Shown here: positions 44,232 to 52,900 of the stretch, piece by piece
How the letters are laid out: each line of letters starts with the position of its first letter
How positions within the stretch are numbered: position 1 is the stretch's first letter
NCBI RefSeq assembly: GCF_000966265.1
Contig: NZ_LANF01000009.1
Span: 62,001 to 126,000, forward strand
Direction: 5' to 3'
DNA: 64,000 nucleotides
Source of the DNA: Palaeococcus ferrophilus DSM 13482
GTDB lineage: Archaea > Methanobacteriota_B > Thermococci > Thermococcales > Thermococcaceae
Notes under the pieces: model-generated
What the model was told of the DNA's origin: nothing
Databases searched by the model: none
The model's input: the letters and a program-made list of their open reading frames with translations, nothing else
Made by a program: the position numbers and the translations under genes

Positions 44232-45077
44232 ATGGGGTACATGGCGAAGGTTGAAGACGTCAGCTTCAGGTACGCTGGGGCCAGGGATTACGCCCTCAAA
44301 GATGTCTCCCTTGAGGTCAGGGAGGGCGAGTTTCTGGGAATCCTCGGGGCGAGCGGGAGCGGCAAATCAACGCTGTGCCTCCTCTTCAACGGCATAATCC
44401 CCCACTCCATAGGAGGCGAGTTCGAGGGCAACGTCTACGTTAAGGGGAAGAATACGAGGGAGGCGAGCGTGGCGGAGCTCTCCACGATTGTCGGTCTCGT
44501 CCTCCAGAACCCCGATGCGCAGCTCTTCAACATGACGGTGGAGGAGGAGGTGGCCTTCGCTCTCGAGAACTTCGGTCTGGACAGGGAGGAGATGAGGAAG
44601 CGCATATCGTGGGCCCTCAAACTGGCGGGCCTCGAGGGACTTGAAAAGGAGTTTCCCCCCAACCTCAGCGGCGGTCAGAAACAGCGGCTCGCCATAGCGA
44701 GCGTCATAGCAATGAAACCGGAGATGCTCGTTCTCGATGAGCCGACGTCTCAACTCGACCCACTCGGCAGGGAGCAGGTTCTCAGCCTCGTAACGCTCCT
44801 CAACAAGGAGAAGGGGCTCACCGTCGTCATGGTGGAGCACAACACCGATTACCTCCTGAACTTCGCGGACAGGGTGGTTGTGGTTGATAAAGGCGAGATT
44901 ATCCTTGAGGGAAGGCCGAGGGAGGTGTTTGAGGAGGTGGAGCTCCTCGAGAGGCTCGGGGTGAAGCTGCCCGCGAGCGTGAAGATAGGGAGCACCCTTA
45001 AGGAGTGGAGGCTTTCCAAGAAGGCCGCGCTTAACGAGAAGGAACTCCTGGCCCTCCTCAACGAGCTGATGGGATAA
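44232..45077 (+). CDS. Energy-coupling factor ABC transporter ATPase (EcfA/CbiO type)
   Basis: The 281-residue ATPase has Walker A GASGSGKST, Q-loop LVLQNPDAQLFNMTVEEEVAFALENFGL (the LQNPDxQLF motif diagnostic of ECF ATPases), signature LSGGQKQRLAIAS, Walker B MLVLDEP and H-loop MVEHNTD. It energises vitamin or metal uptake with an EcfT and an S component. Neither lies next to it, so its partners are elsewhere in the genome. AGGTGCGACC precedes the ATG. Confidence 0.92.
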   Translation: MGYMAKVEDVSFRYAGARDYALKDVSLEVREGEFLGILGASGSGKSTLCLLFNGIIPHSIGGEFEGNVYVKGKNTREASVAELSTIVGLVLQNPDAQLFNMTVEEEVAFALENFGLDREEMRKRISWALKLAGLEGLEKEFPPNLSGGQKQRLAIASVIAMKPEMLVLDEPTSQLDPLGREQVLSLVTLLNKEKGLTVVMVEHNTDYLLNFADRVVVVDKGEIILEGRPREVFEEVELLERLGVKLPASVKIGSTLKEWRLSKKAALNEKELLALLNELMG

Positions 45078-45204
45078 ATGGACCGGATTGGAAAGAGCCG
45101 GCCTTCCGCGAGAGCGTCCCGTGCTCCATACGAAAGAGTTATAAAGCCTCCTCCCCGTTATGATTGTGAACTGTCTGTCTTTGATTGTTTAGGAGGGAAG
45201 AAAA

Positions 45205-45441
45205 ATGGCGGAAAGACCACTCGATGTCATCCACAAGTCACTTGAGAAGGACGTGCTCGTTGTCCTCAAGAGGGGACTCGAAGTGAGGGGCACGCTCAAG
45301 GGTTATGACATTCACCTTAACCTCGTGCTGGCGAACGCCCAGGTACTCGACAACGGCGAGGTCGTCAAGAGCTACGGGCGTGTCGTTATAAGGGGAGACA
45401 ACGTCCTCGCGATATCCCCCGTCGAATACGACCTCGAGTGA
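45205..45441 (+). CDS. lsm: Sm-like archaeal protein (LSm)
   Basis: The 78-residue product has the Sm1 motif (VLVVLKRGLEVRGTLKGYDIHLNLVLANAQVL) and Sm2 motif (GRVVIRGDNVLAISP) of the heptameric RNA-binding Sm fold. It precedes rpl37e by 11 bases, a pairing conserved in Thermococcales. GGAGGGAAGAAA precedes the ATG, and a TATA-like GAGTTATAAAGCC is at about 45134-45146. Confidence 0.96.
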   Translation: MAERPLDVIHKSLEKDVLVVLKRGLEVRGTLKGYDIHLNLVLANAQVLDNGEVVKSYGRVVIRGDNVLAISPVEYDLE

Positions 45442-45452
45442 GGTGAAGGCTC

Positions 45453-45626
45453 ATGGGAAGCGGAACGGCACCGATGGGACAGAGAAACAAGAAGGAGACT
45501 CACATAAGGTGCAGGCGCTGCGGTAGGAAAGCTTTCAACAGGAGAAAGGGCTACTGTGCTGCCTGCGGCTTCGGAAGGAGCAGCAGGATGAGGAAGTACA
45601 GCTGGTCGAGAAAGCACCGCAAGTGA
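45453..45626 (+). CDS. rpl37e: 50S ribosomal protein L37e
   Basis: The 57-residue basic protein [14 protein letters not shown]...[12 protein letters not shown]...[13 protein letters not shown] has the CxxC...CxxC zinc ribbon and lysine-rich tail (SWSRKHRK) of archaeal L37e. AGGTGAAGGCTC precedes the ATG; it is the second gene of the lsm operon. Confidence 0.95.
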   Translation: MGSGTAPMGQRNKKETHIRCRRCGRKAFNRRKGYCAACGFGRSSRMRKYSWSRKHRK

Positions 45627-45699
45627 TTCCTTTTTGTTTCTCCTTTTCTAAACTCCCTTTAGGACATTCTTATCGGCCCACCGTAAACTTTGCTAACCA

Positions 45700-45760
45700 C
45701 TAAAACTTAACGGTAGGTCACTTATCGTTAACTTCACGGACTTTACGGTACTTAACGGTA
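45700..45760. repeat. Direct repeat copy 1 (3' end of AlbA_2-type gene), iterated 11-bp motif
   Basis: This 61-bp copy matches 47071-47132 with about four substitutions and one indel; the last 35 bases are identical. It contains ACTTAACGGTA at 45705-45715, an inverted AGTTAACGATA at 45723-45733, ACTTTACGGTA at 45740-45750 and ACTTAACGGTA at 45750-45760. The stop codon of the AlbA_2-type gene lies inside it. Confidence 0.85.
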
Positions 45761-47046
45761 GATGGCAACGTATCTCCTCTGGGCTCCCCTCCCGATTGGA
45801 CGTACAAGCCCCATTGCTTCGAGCTTTTCGAGCCGTTTTAAGACCGCGGGTTTTGAAAGCTTCACGTAGCTTGAGATTTCACTGCTCCTCCTGGGATTGA
45901 TCAGATACTCGAGAATCTTTCTGTCCGTATCATCGAGGAGCTCCTCCACCTTCCTTTTGAATATGACCTCGAACCTGTTGGCCGAGCTCTTAAACTCCAC
46001 ATCCACAAGCCCGTGTTTCCGGCATTCTTCCCGTATCATCCTAAGACCGTAGCCGTATTTCTCGATATATCCTGAATCGTAGAGGAGAGAGCACAGGGCA
46101 GGGTTTCTCGGTACGTGCTCCGGATCCTCCAGATCAACACCTGGCATTAGTCCTCCTGGATTTCTTATCACGAGCATGTGGGGATGGATGAACACCCTGA
46201 CGTCCGATGGGATGGTGTAGTTGCGGTGCGCGAATGCATTTATGAGGGCTTCACGAACCGCTCGCGGTGGATACTCCATTATCTCTACCCGTTTCGTCCC
46301 CACAATCACCTCAAATGCACGGAATTCCCGTACAAGTTCGCCGAACATGTCATCTATAACCTTCCAGACGGGCCCATAAAACTCCCGGCTCTTAACCGGC
46401 TCGCCATCACGTATCCATATAATCCTCCCGCCGGAGTGGGGAATAATGGCTTGGGCATCCGAAAAAAACAGCACCCCTGCGTTTGTAAGCCTGCCCTCTT
46501 TTACAGCTTTTCTGCTCCTAAGATAACGCATCCACTCGTCTTTGGGGATATTCCTGCCTCTGGAGGTTTTTATTGCAGAAAAAAACCATTCCACATACTC
46601 GTTTTTTAAAGCATCCATTCCCGCCACAGGGAACTCATCCCATGTAACGGTCCCAAGTTCCGAGGACAGCATGAGTATCTCCTGGATTGAGAGGGGCCTG
46701 ATGCCGAGCCTATGCGAATATAAGCGACTCCCCCTATGGAGCATAACGTCCTGGATTTGGGAACCTTGATTACTAGAATCTCCTTTTCTCCCAACTCAAC
46801 CACGTGCATTGAAACCGCTATGGGGGGTGTTATGCCCTGGAGGCTGGAAGTCACAACTTCCTTTGAGCGCTTAACATCACATCCTACAATCTCGCCACTA
46901 TCCGCAACCCCCACGAGGATGTAGCCGCCCTCTGCGTTTGCTAAGCCGCATATCTCCCTTGCGATATCCCGATTGACGCTCTTCTTGAATTCTATCCTCT
47001 CGTTTTCCCCAGCTTTTATGAGGGCTACAACTTCACTCGCGTCCAT
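45752..47046 (-). pseudogene. AlbA_2/Schlafen-type ATP-binding and winged-helix protein, frameshifted
   Basis: Two overlapping frames together encode one protein. The first (47046 down to about 46702) gives an N-terminal AlbA_2 domain: ENERIEFKKSVNRDIAREICGLANAEGGYILVGVADSGEIVG, ending GGVAYIRIGSA. The second (from about 46702 to 45752) continues IRPLSIQEILMLSSELGTVTWDEFPV with an ATPase-like C-terminal domain (PPRAVREALINAFAHRNY, NPGGLMPGV, KYGYGLRMI) and a winged helix (RSSEISSYVKLSKPAVLKRLEKLEAMGLV). The total span of 1295 bases is one short of a multiple of three, so a single-base deletion near 46700-46710 explains it. Alternatives are a sequencing error or -1 frameshifting; no slippery heptamer is seen. 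The start has no ribosome site, so the transcript is probably leaderless. Confidence 0.82.
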
Positions 47047-47049
47047 GTT

Positions 47050-47132
47050 TATCGTTAAGTACTGTTAACCCTAAAAACTTAACGGTGAGTCACATACCGT
47101 TAACTTCACGGACTTTACGGTACTTAACGGTA
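47050..47132. promoter_or_regulatory. Operator array over the AlbA_2-type gene promoter; contains direct repeat copy 2
   Basis: Seven copies of a motif close to ACTTAACGGTA lie in 83 bases: inverted at 47050-47060, 47060-47070 and 47095-47105, direct at 47077-47087, 47103-47113 (weak), 47112-47122 and 47122-47132. Several are spaced by about one helical turn. They cover the CTAAAAAC TATA-like region and the probable transcription start of the minus-strand gene starting at 47046. The 47071-47132 part is the second copy of the repeat at 45700-45760. Binding by the gene's own winged helix is the natural guess. Confidence 0.75.
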
Positions 47133-47147
47133 AATAGAGAAGAGGCA

Positions 47148-48221
47148 TTAGAGTTCGTTTCTGAACTTCCCGAGTTCCTTCTCCATCCTGTTTCTGGCGT
47201 ACTCTTCCATGAGGGGTTTTACGAGCTCCACAACGCGCTCCTTCAGCTTATCGAGGCCATCGCCGTTGAGTGCGGAAATCCTGATGGGTTCGAGGCCCTT
47301 CTCCCTCACGAACGCCTCCACCTTCTTCATTTTCTCCTCTTCTGCTATGTCCGCCTTGTTGAGCACCACTATGAAGGGAAACTCGCCGAACTCGCGGTGA
47401 ATCTCCTCAAAGAGGTGGGTCTGCTCCTCTATGGGGTAGCCGCAGTACTCGCTCGGGTCGAAGATGTATATGATGAGCCTCCCGAGGTGCTTTAAAGCGA
47501 GAATCGCCTGCCTTTCTATCTCGTTGCGTTCGCTCAGGGGCCTGTCGAGGAGGCCGGGCGTGTCTATCACCTGGTACTTAAGCCAGTGTTCCTCGAACTG
47601 GCCGACGTTTATACCCCTCGTCGTGAAGGGATAGCTCGCGACCTCGGGCTTGGCGTTCGTGAGGGCCTTGAGGAGGGTGGATTTGCCAACGTTCGGGTGC
47701 CCCGCTATGACCACCGTGGGCAGCTCAAGGTCTATAACGGGTATCTCCTTGAGCACGTCCCTCGCGCGGTTGAGGTACTCAAGCCTGTCCCCGATGTCCT
47801 TGACGACGCTCGAGGCTCTCCCGTAGAACTCGCGTCTCAGGCGGGCTATCTCATCCGGATCGCGGGAGTAGCGTAGCCTTTCAACGTAGCGCTCTTCAAG
47901 TCGCCTTATCGTCCTTATGGCCCAGTCAAGGCCGGCGAGGGCCTTGTGGAACTGATCCCTGTCCACGAGCGTATCGAGGAGCTCCCTGTAGAATGGGGGA
48001 AGCGTTGAAACACCGGGGGTCCTGTCGAGGACCTTCCGGAGGTTGTCCCGCACAACGTTGGAGAAAGTTCTTATCCTCACTTCCTCACGCTCTCTCGCCT
48101 TGTGAACGGGCTTTCCCCTGGGTGTGATTGACGATGCCGCCCTCTCGGCCCTCCTGAAGGCCTTGTCAAGTATCTCATCGGGTAAGAGTATAGTGGGCAT
48201 TTTTTCAAATGGATTCTTCAT
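47148..48221 (-). CDS. nog1: Nog1-like GTPase
   Basis: The 357-residue product has an N-terminal helical NOG1 domain and then a G domain with G1 AGHPNVGKSTLL, G2/G3 YPFTTRGINVGQF and DTPGLLDRPLSERNEIERQAI, and G4 NKAD. Archaeal Nog1 is linked to assembly of the large ribosomal subunit. The start at 48221 (MKNPFEKMPT) follows GAGGTGAGTGAG; the open frame continues upstream but over a divergent promoter. Confidence 0.92.
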   Translation of the reverse strand: MKNPFEKMPTILLPDEILDKAFRRAERAASSITPRGKPVHKAREREEVRIRTFSNVVRDNLRKVLDRTPGVSTLPPFYRELLDTLVDRDQFHKALAGLDWAIRTIRRLEERYVERLRYSRDPDEIARLRREFYGRASSVVKDIGDRLEYLNRARDVLKEIPVIDLELPTVVIAGHPNVGKSTLLKALTNAKPEVASYPFTTRGINVGQFEEHWLKYQVIDTPGLLDRPLSERNEIERQAILALKHLGRLIIYIFDPSEYCGYPIEEQTHLFEEIHREFGEFPFIVVLNKADIAEEEKMKKVEAFVREKGLEPIRISALNGDGLDKLKERVVELVKPLMEEYARNRMEKELGKFRNEL

Positions 48222-48342
48222 CTCACTCACCTCGCGATTTCTCTCGCCGGTGTGAGTTCCCCAGAGGGTTTTTAAAGGTGTTGGGCCTAGACATTGGGGG
48301 ACAACCGTATCCACGAACCGCGAGATTAGTTAGTACTTCTCA

Positions 48343-48594
48343 ATCGTCATTGGGAGGCTGAAGGAGTCCTCCCCCAAGGAAACCCTGAGCTACGCCATAT
48401 TCAACGAGGAAGAGGATGTTGAATATTACACTAAGCTCGCCGGACTCGCCAGGAAGACGAGCATAAAGGTTCTCTTCATCCAGATGGCGGAGGAAAGTGA
48501 AGACCATAAACGGGGTCTTCCAGAAGCTCTACCCGGAAGAGGAGCCTGTTAATGTTGAGACTCCCCGTAGTCTCGAAGAGGAATGGGAATACTG
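48343..48594 (+). pseudogene. Decayed ferritin-like/rubrerythrin-family gene
   Basis: From 48343 the frame reads IVIGRLKESSPKETLSYAIFNEEEDVEYYTKL...LFIQMAEESEDH, the first helical pair with its EExxH-type motif. The frame then shifts at about 48510. In another frame the sequence continues INGVFQKLYPEEEPVNVETPRSLEEEWEY to a TGA at 48592. No start codon remains (TAG at 48331 in frame). A TATA box GGGTTTTTAAAGG lies at about 48269-48281. This is a relic of a relative of the intact protein at 1-517. Confidence 0.75.
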
Positions 48595-48617
48595 AGTTCG
48601 GAATTTAAGCCCCTCGA

Positions 48618-48860
48618 TTAGTGCCTCCTCTTCCACACAACCCTTCCATCTTTTCTCACAACCCTGAGAATCCGGTGGTAGGGTATCTGGGCATCCTCAA
48701 CGAAGAAGTAGCCGTGGCCGAGCTCTATGTACTTGACCGGAATTTTCTTCACGTTCCCGTAGGCACCCCTGTGCTCGATGACGATGTAGTAATCCTCCTC
48801 GCTCTCCCTGGGGTCGTACTTTATCTTTGATAGAACCTCCTTGACGAAGCCCTTCCTCAA
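48618..48860 (-). CDS. DUF504 protein (UPF0248)
   Basis: The 80-residue protein reads VLSKIKYDPRESEEDYYIVIEHRG...IPYHRILRVVRKDGRVVWKRR, the DUF504 pattern with the terminal IPxHRI and VWxR motifs. The domain is found alone in archaea and fused to RNA-processing enzymes elsewhere, so an RNA-related role is suspected. It overlaps the MBL-fold gene by 4 bases. Confidence 0.88.
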   Translation of the reverse strand: MRKGFVKEVLSKIKYDPRESEEDYYIVIEHRGAYGNVKKIPVKYIELGHGYFFVEDAQIPYHRILRVVRKDGRVVWKRRH

Positions 48861-49540
48861 AGGAGACCCTCCGTCAGCTTTAGAACCTTCCTCAGGTTCT
48901 CGTCCCAGTTCAGGATAACCTTCCCGTGGCCGGGCAGTCCCAGGTCAACGTCGAGATCAAGGAGCCTGTTTAGCGTGCCGAGCATCTCTCCAAGGCTCCC
49001 CGTTGGGAAATCAACGCGCCCTATGGTGCCCTCAAATATGGTATCCCCTGTGAAGAGGAGCTTTTCCTCCCGGTCATAGAGCATTATGCTCCCCCTCGTG
49101 TGGCCCGGGGTGTGGAGCACCTCGAAGGAGAGCGAACCTACCCTGAGTCCCTCACCCCCTGTGAACTTCACCTCAACGGCGTGGGGCTCAAAGGAGCGGC
49201 CGTAGTGAAAGGCGAGGATGATCCTATCGTTGGCCTTCTCTATCGCTTCCGCCGTGAGCTCGTGGGCCGCGAATCTAACGGTGATCCCCCTCTTCTCGAG
49301 GGCGGCCTTCATCCGGAGGTTTCCGCCGGTGTGGTCGTAGTGCTCGTGGGTGTTGAGGATTGTGAGCCGCTCCACCCCACTCAGGCGCTCCATTAGAAAG
49401 GGGAGGTACTGCCCAATGAACATGCCCGTTCCAGTGTCTATCAAAAGGGCCTCATCCTCGCTCCTGACGAGGTAAATGTTTGAGTCCTGCCATATTCCGG
49501 GGAGAAGGAGAACGTAGGGGGGAATCTCAACGGGTACCAT
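48857..49540 (-). CDS. Metallo-beta-lactamase-fold hydrolase (glyoxalase II-like)
   Basis: The 227-residue product has the MBL zinc motif THEHYDHTGG, HTPGHTRGSIMLY, FTGDTIFEG and a terminal GLPGHGKV, typical of the glyoxalase II-type subfamily. It is cytosolic; substrate unknown. ATG 49540 follows GGTGGTGAAA; the longer GTG at 49549 lies over the ribosome site. The candidate sRNA (49554-49610) lies in its leader. Confidence 0.87.
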   Translation of the reverse strand: MVPVEIPPYVLLLPGIWQDSNIYLVRSEDEALLIDTGTGMFIGQYLPFLMERLSGVERLTILNTHEHYDHTGGNLRMKAALEKRGITVRFAAHELTAEAIEKANDRIILAFHYGRSFEPHAVEVKFTGGEGLRVGSLSFEVLHTPGHTRGSIMLYDREEKLLFTGDTIFEGTIGRVDFPTGSLGEMLGTLNRLLDLDVDLGLPGHGKVILNWDENLRKVLKLTEGLL

Positions 49541-49553
49541 TTTCACCACCGGG

Positions 49554-49610
49554 CTCCAGGGAGGACCGCGTCATCACGACTCAGGAGGGATGAACCTCTT
49601 CATCGCCCCA
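49554..49610 (-). ncRNA. Candidate C/D box sRNA at the left island boundary
   Basis: On the minus strand: arm GGGC, box C ATGAAGA (49597-49603, one mismatch), a 12-base guide (49585-49596), box D' CTGA (49581-49584), a 3-base spacer, box C' GTGATGA (49571-49577, exact), an 11-base guide, box D as CTGG (49556-49559, one mismatch), then arm GCCC after one base. The spacing is that of archaeal C/D guides; box D is the weak point. The box C end (49590-49607) is the 18-bp sequence repeated at 54495-54512. Confidence 0.5.
49590..49607. repeat. Left 18-bp direct repeat of the AT-rich island
   Basis: ATGAACCTCTTCATCGCC, identical to 54495-54512. The two copies enclose 4,887 bases. Confidence 0.9.
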
Positions 49611-49895
49611 CGCTCCAAAACACGGCGGAAATCGCCCTATTTGCCAAACAAAGCCACTAGAGGGGAGACGGATTCATCGCCCATACACCCTAGTTCATCG
49701 CCTCAAATTTCAACAACTTCTTTGAACCACTGCTTAAAAGGATTTGCCCGGCAAATTTGAAGTATCCACAACTATTCATCGCCCAGCATAATACGCCCCA
49801 ATCTTTTTCTCCCCAAATAAAGTCTCGAGTTCTCATTGATATCAATTCGAACCTTCTTTTCACAAAGCTACAATATTTTGACCCATCAAATACCG
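49608..49895. other. Noncoding left arm of the island with iterated motif and palindromes
   Basis: No gene is visible here. TTCATCGCC (minus strand GGCGATGAA) recurs at 49673-49681, 49694-49702 and 49775-49783, besides the copy in the terminal repeat. ATTTGCC-C-GGCAAAT (49742-49756) and ATTGATATCAAT (49835-49846) are perfect palindromic elements, the latter about 55 bases upstream of the helicase TATA box. These look like protein-binding sites. Confidence 0.6.
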
Positions 49896-49911
49896 ATACC
49901 TTTTTAAATTA
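49896..49911 (+). promoter_or_regulatory. TATA box of the island helicase gene
   Basis: GATACCTTTTTAAATT lies about 55-65 bases before the ATG; GGTGGGGTT at 49951-49959 is the ribosome site. Confidence 0.6.
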
Positions 49912-49963
49912 GTAACCTCAAGAACTATTACTCGTTAATTCACTTCATAATGGTGGGGTTACT

Positions 49964-52900
49964 ATGCACGTGACAGTTCGAGTTGCGTGGCATGATAACA
50001 AATGGAATGGAAAAATATGTAAAAAACCTAAAGAAAACATCTATTGTATTGATAACTACTCTCTTCTGGCTTCTAGAATCCAAAGACGTAGGAAGGTGGA
50101 CATAGAGCAAGAAACTGCAGGAAAGGATATCTGTGAAGTTTGGAAAAATATTAGTTATGCACCTCCATGTTACTGGTGCATAAACTTAAATGGGGACGCT
50201 AATTGTACTGTTAAGGACTCACACCCATTTTCCGACAGAAACCCTAAATTCAGAGAAAAAGTTCCGCCGATAGATGCAGTATTACACCCCAATTCTGTTT
50301 ACACTTGGAATTTTAAACTGTCATTCGACGAAAAAAAGGACAAATACAGATACCCTCCAGATCTAGAAGAAAGAGTAAGAGAATACATAAATAAAACCAA
50401 ACCTGGAAGTTCTATCGTATTTTTCTATGCTAACCATGGGAACCCCGTTAATGGTGACGAAAGAAAGTACTTACTAGTAGGAGCAGCACTAGTAAAGAAC
50501 ATTGAGTATCCCTCGGAATACGAAATGCCACCTGAGCTCATTGAAGAGAAAAACAAAAAGTGGCAGACTAGATACTTCCCAAAAATTGCCTGGCAGTTCA
50601 GGATTGATATTGACCCAGAAACAATAGTCTTATTGCCATACCATGAATACTTGGATCTCGGAATCCCGGAAGAAGAAAAAGAAAATCTCCTAAAAGAGAT
50701 CACTGTAAGTATTAAAGATCCCACATTAATTCCCCATTTTAAATATGTATCGATGCACATCCCTTCTGATAAGACTATTTATCTACTTTACGAGATTAAG
50801 CGTAAACTTGATATTGTGGAGCAACATGGCATCATTGATTTCGAGGAAGTACAAGTATTAAAGAAACGAATAATTCGTCTTCTTAAAATAGCTTGGGACT
50901 CTCGCGGGAAGTATCCAGGTTTCCGGAATCTTATGGAAGTGCTCATCAGTGATGAATTAAAGAATGCCTCTGAAACAGTCGACGAGTTCTATTCTTTAAT
51001 ACTTCAGAAATTTGGTAGTGTTGAAGAGTTCCTGGCGAACCCTGATAACATAAAGGTGTTGGAGTCAGAAAATCTGAGCCCGGGCCTTAAGAGAATAATC
51101 CCATATTTACGAGATGAATATTCGACTATCGAGTTTCTATCCAGATTTGACTTATCAAAACCCCAATTTCAGAAGATTCTAGGAAGAGTAAATCGGTATC
51201 GCGAGAATCCTTACACGATTCTTGAGGAGTATCTGTACGAACTTCAGGACAACAACTGGCGCATTGAAGATAATGATTACGGAATTTCCCTTTACCAGAT
51301 AGACATACCCATGTTCCCAGACCCGGAATTTGTCAGCTGGGAACCGCCTATGATAATTCGTGCTACCTCGATAGAGCGTGTTTCGGCATTAATAACGACA
51401 ATACTAAAGGAAAGCGCTACGATCGAGGGCAATTCAGCTCTCCCAAGAGAGACGGTCATGGAAAGGATCAAGAGTTATCCCCTTTACTACATAGACAAGG
51501 AGTTGAACATAAATGAGAATCTACTTGATGAGTATGAGAACAGACCTGAATTTAGAAGCAGATTCATATTCTACACAATAAACGGCAGAAAGCTGTATCA
51601 ACTAATGGACTTAAGAAAAATTGAGGAGCATATTGAGAAATTCGTTAACACATTGATCTCAAAGACGTATTCAGTTCCCGATGCTATCGTAGAAGAGTTA
51701 GTCGAACGGGATATTCAAAAGTTTGACGATCGGCTAAATTATTATTCTCAAATTACATTCTCTAAGGAGAGACAGAAACTCTACAACTCAGTGCTTAAAA
51801 ATGGATTTTCAGTAATTCTCGGTAGTGCTGGAAGTGGGAAAACTGCTGCTGTTGTTAACTTGGTAAAGTATTTCACTGACAAGCGAAAACCGATACTGAT
51901 AGTAACTCCTACCGGAAAAGCTAGCCTAGTAATCAGAGACCGGCTTAAAAAAGAGGGGATAAACCCTGAAAGTTCTCGCATTTTGGTTTCAACAATACAC
52001 AGGTACCTCTATCAGTTCCCACGTGATCTTTCGAGCTACATACCCAAGATTCTCGACGGAAATTACAATCTTTTCCACGTGTTTATTAGCGGTGTTCAAA
52101 GTACACGCTCCAAGCCAATAACTCCAAAAATCATAATAATCGATGAGGCCTCAATGGTCGATGAAGTACTTCTTGCGTTATTGTTTGCAACCATAAACCC
52201 GCAGGTAGTGGAACGTGTTATTCTTGTTGGAGATGATAAGCAATTGCCCCCAATTGGAGTTGGTAGACCCCTAGTGGATATCGTGAACTACTTAAAGGCA
52301 AAAAATTTGGAGGAAAATTATGTTGAACTTCAGACTAACTTGAGATTCTCAACTGCAAATCAAGGTTCCTCCAGGATTGAAAAGTTAGCTGCATTGTTCA
52401 GAGAAGACAAAATGATATCCTTTGAGGATTTAGATGATGTCTTCCAGACCGGGGATGAAACATTAGAAATCGTCTACTTCGACTCCTATGAGGACTTAAT
52501 AAGAAAGCTAAAAGAAATATTGACCAAGCTCACATCTGTTGATGTTACAGAAGAAACAAGTGTTAGTGAATTGTTTGTTGAGCTATTTGAACCGGGGGGA
52601 ACTTTTGACTACTCTTACTTAGACCGACTTCAGATATTGGCTCCTCGTAGGGTAGGTAGATTTGGAACATTGGGCATCAACTACCAGATTGCCGGAGATG
52701 TTCTAAGTACCGGGGCATTTAAACCTGGAACAAAAATAATCTGTGAGGAAAACCAATATTGGAACATTGGTGATCTGAGGGTTCTAGCATTAGCTAATGG
52801 GTCAATAGGGTACATTCCAAAAAAAGACCACAGGCAAATGAAAAATGGCCAGCCAAATCCAAAGTTTTATGACATTGACGAGCTCTACAAACTTGTCACA

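Noticed and set aside
49673-49783. The internal GGCGATGAA copies as further C/D sRNA genes.
   Set aside because: None is followed by CTGA at about 12 bases or by a C' box, so they are treated as an iterated motif rather than RNA genes.
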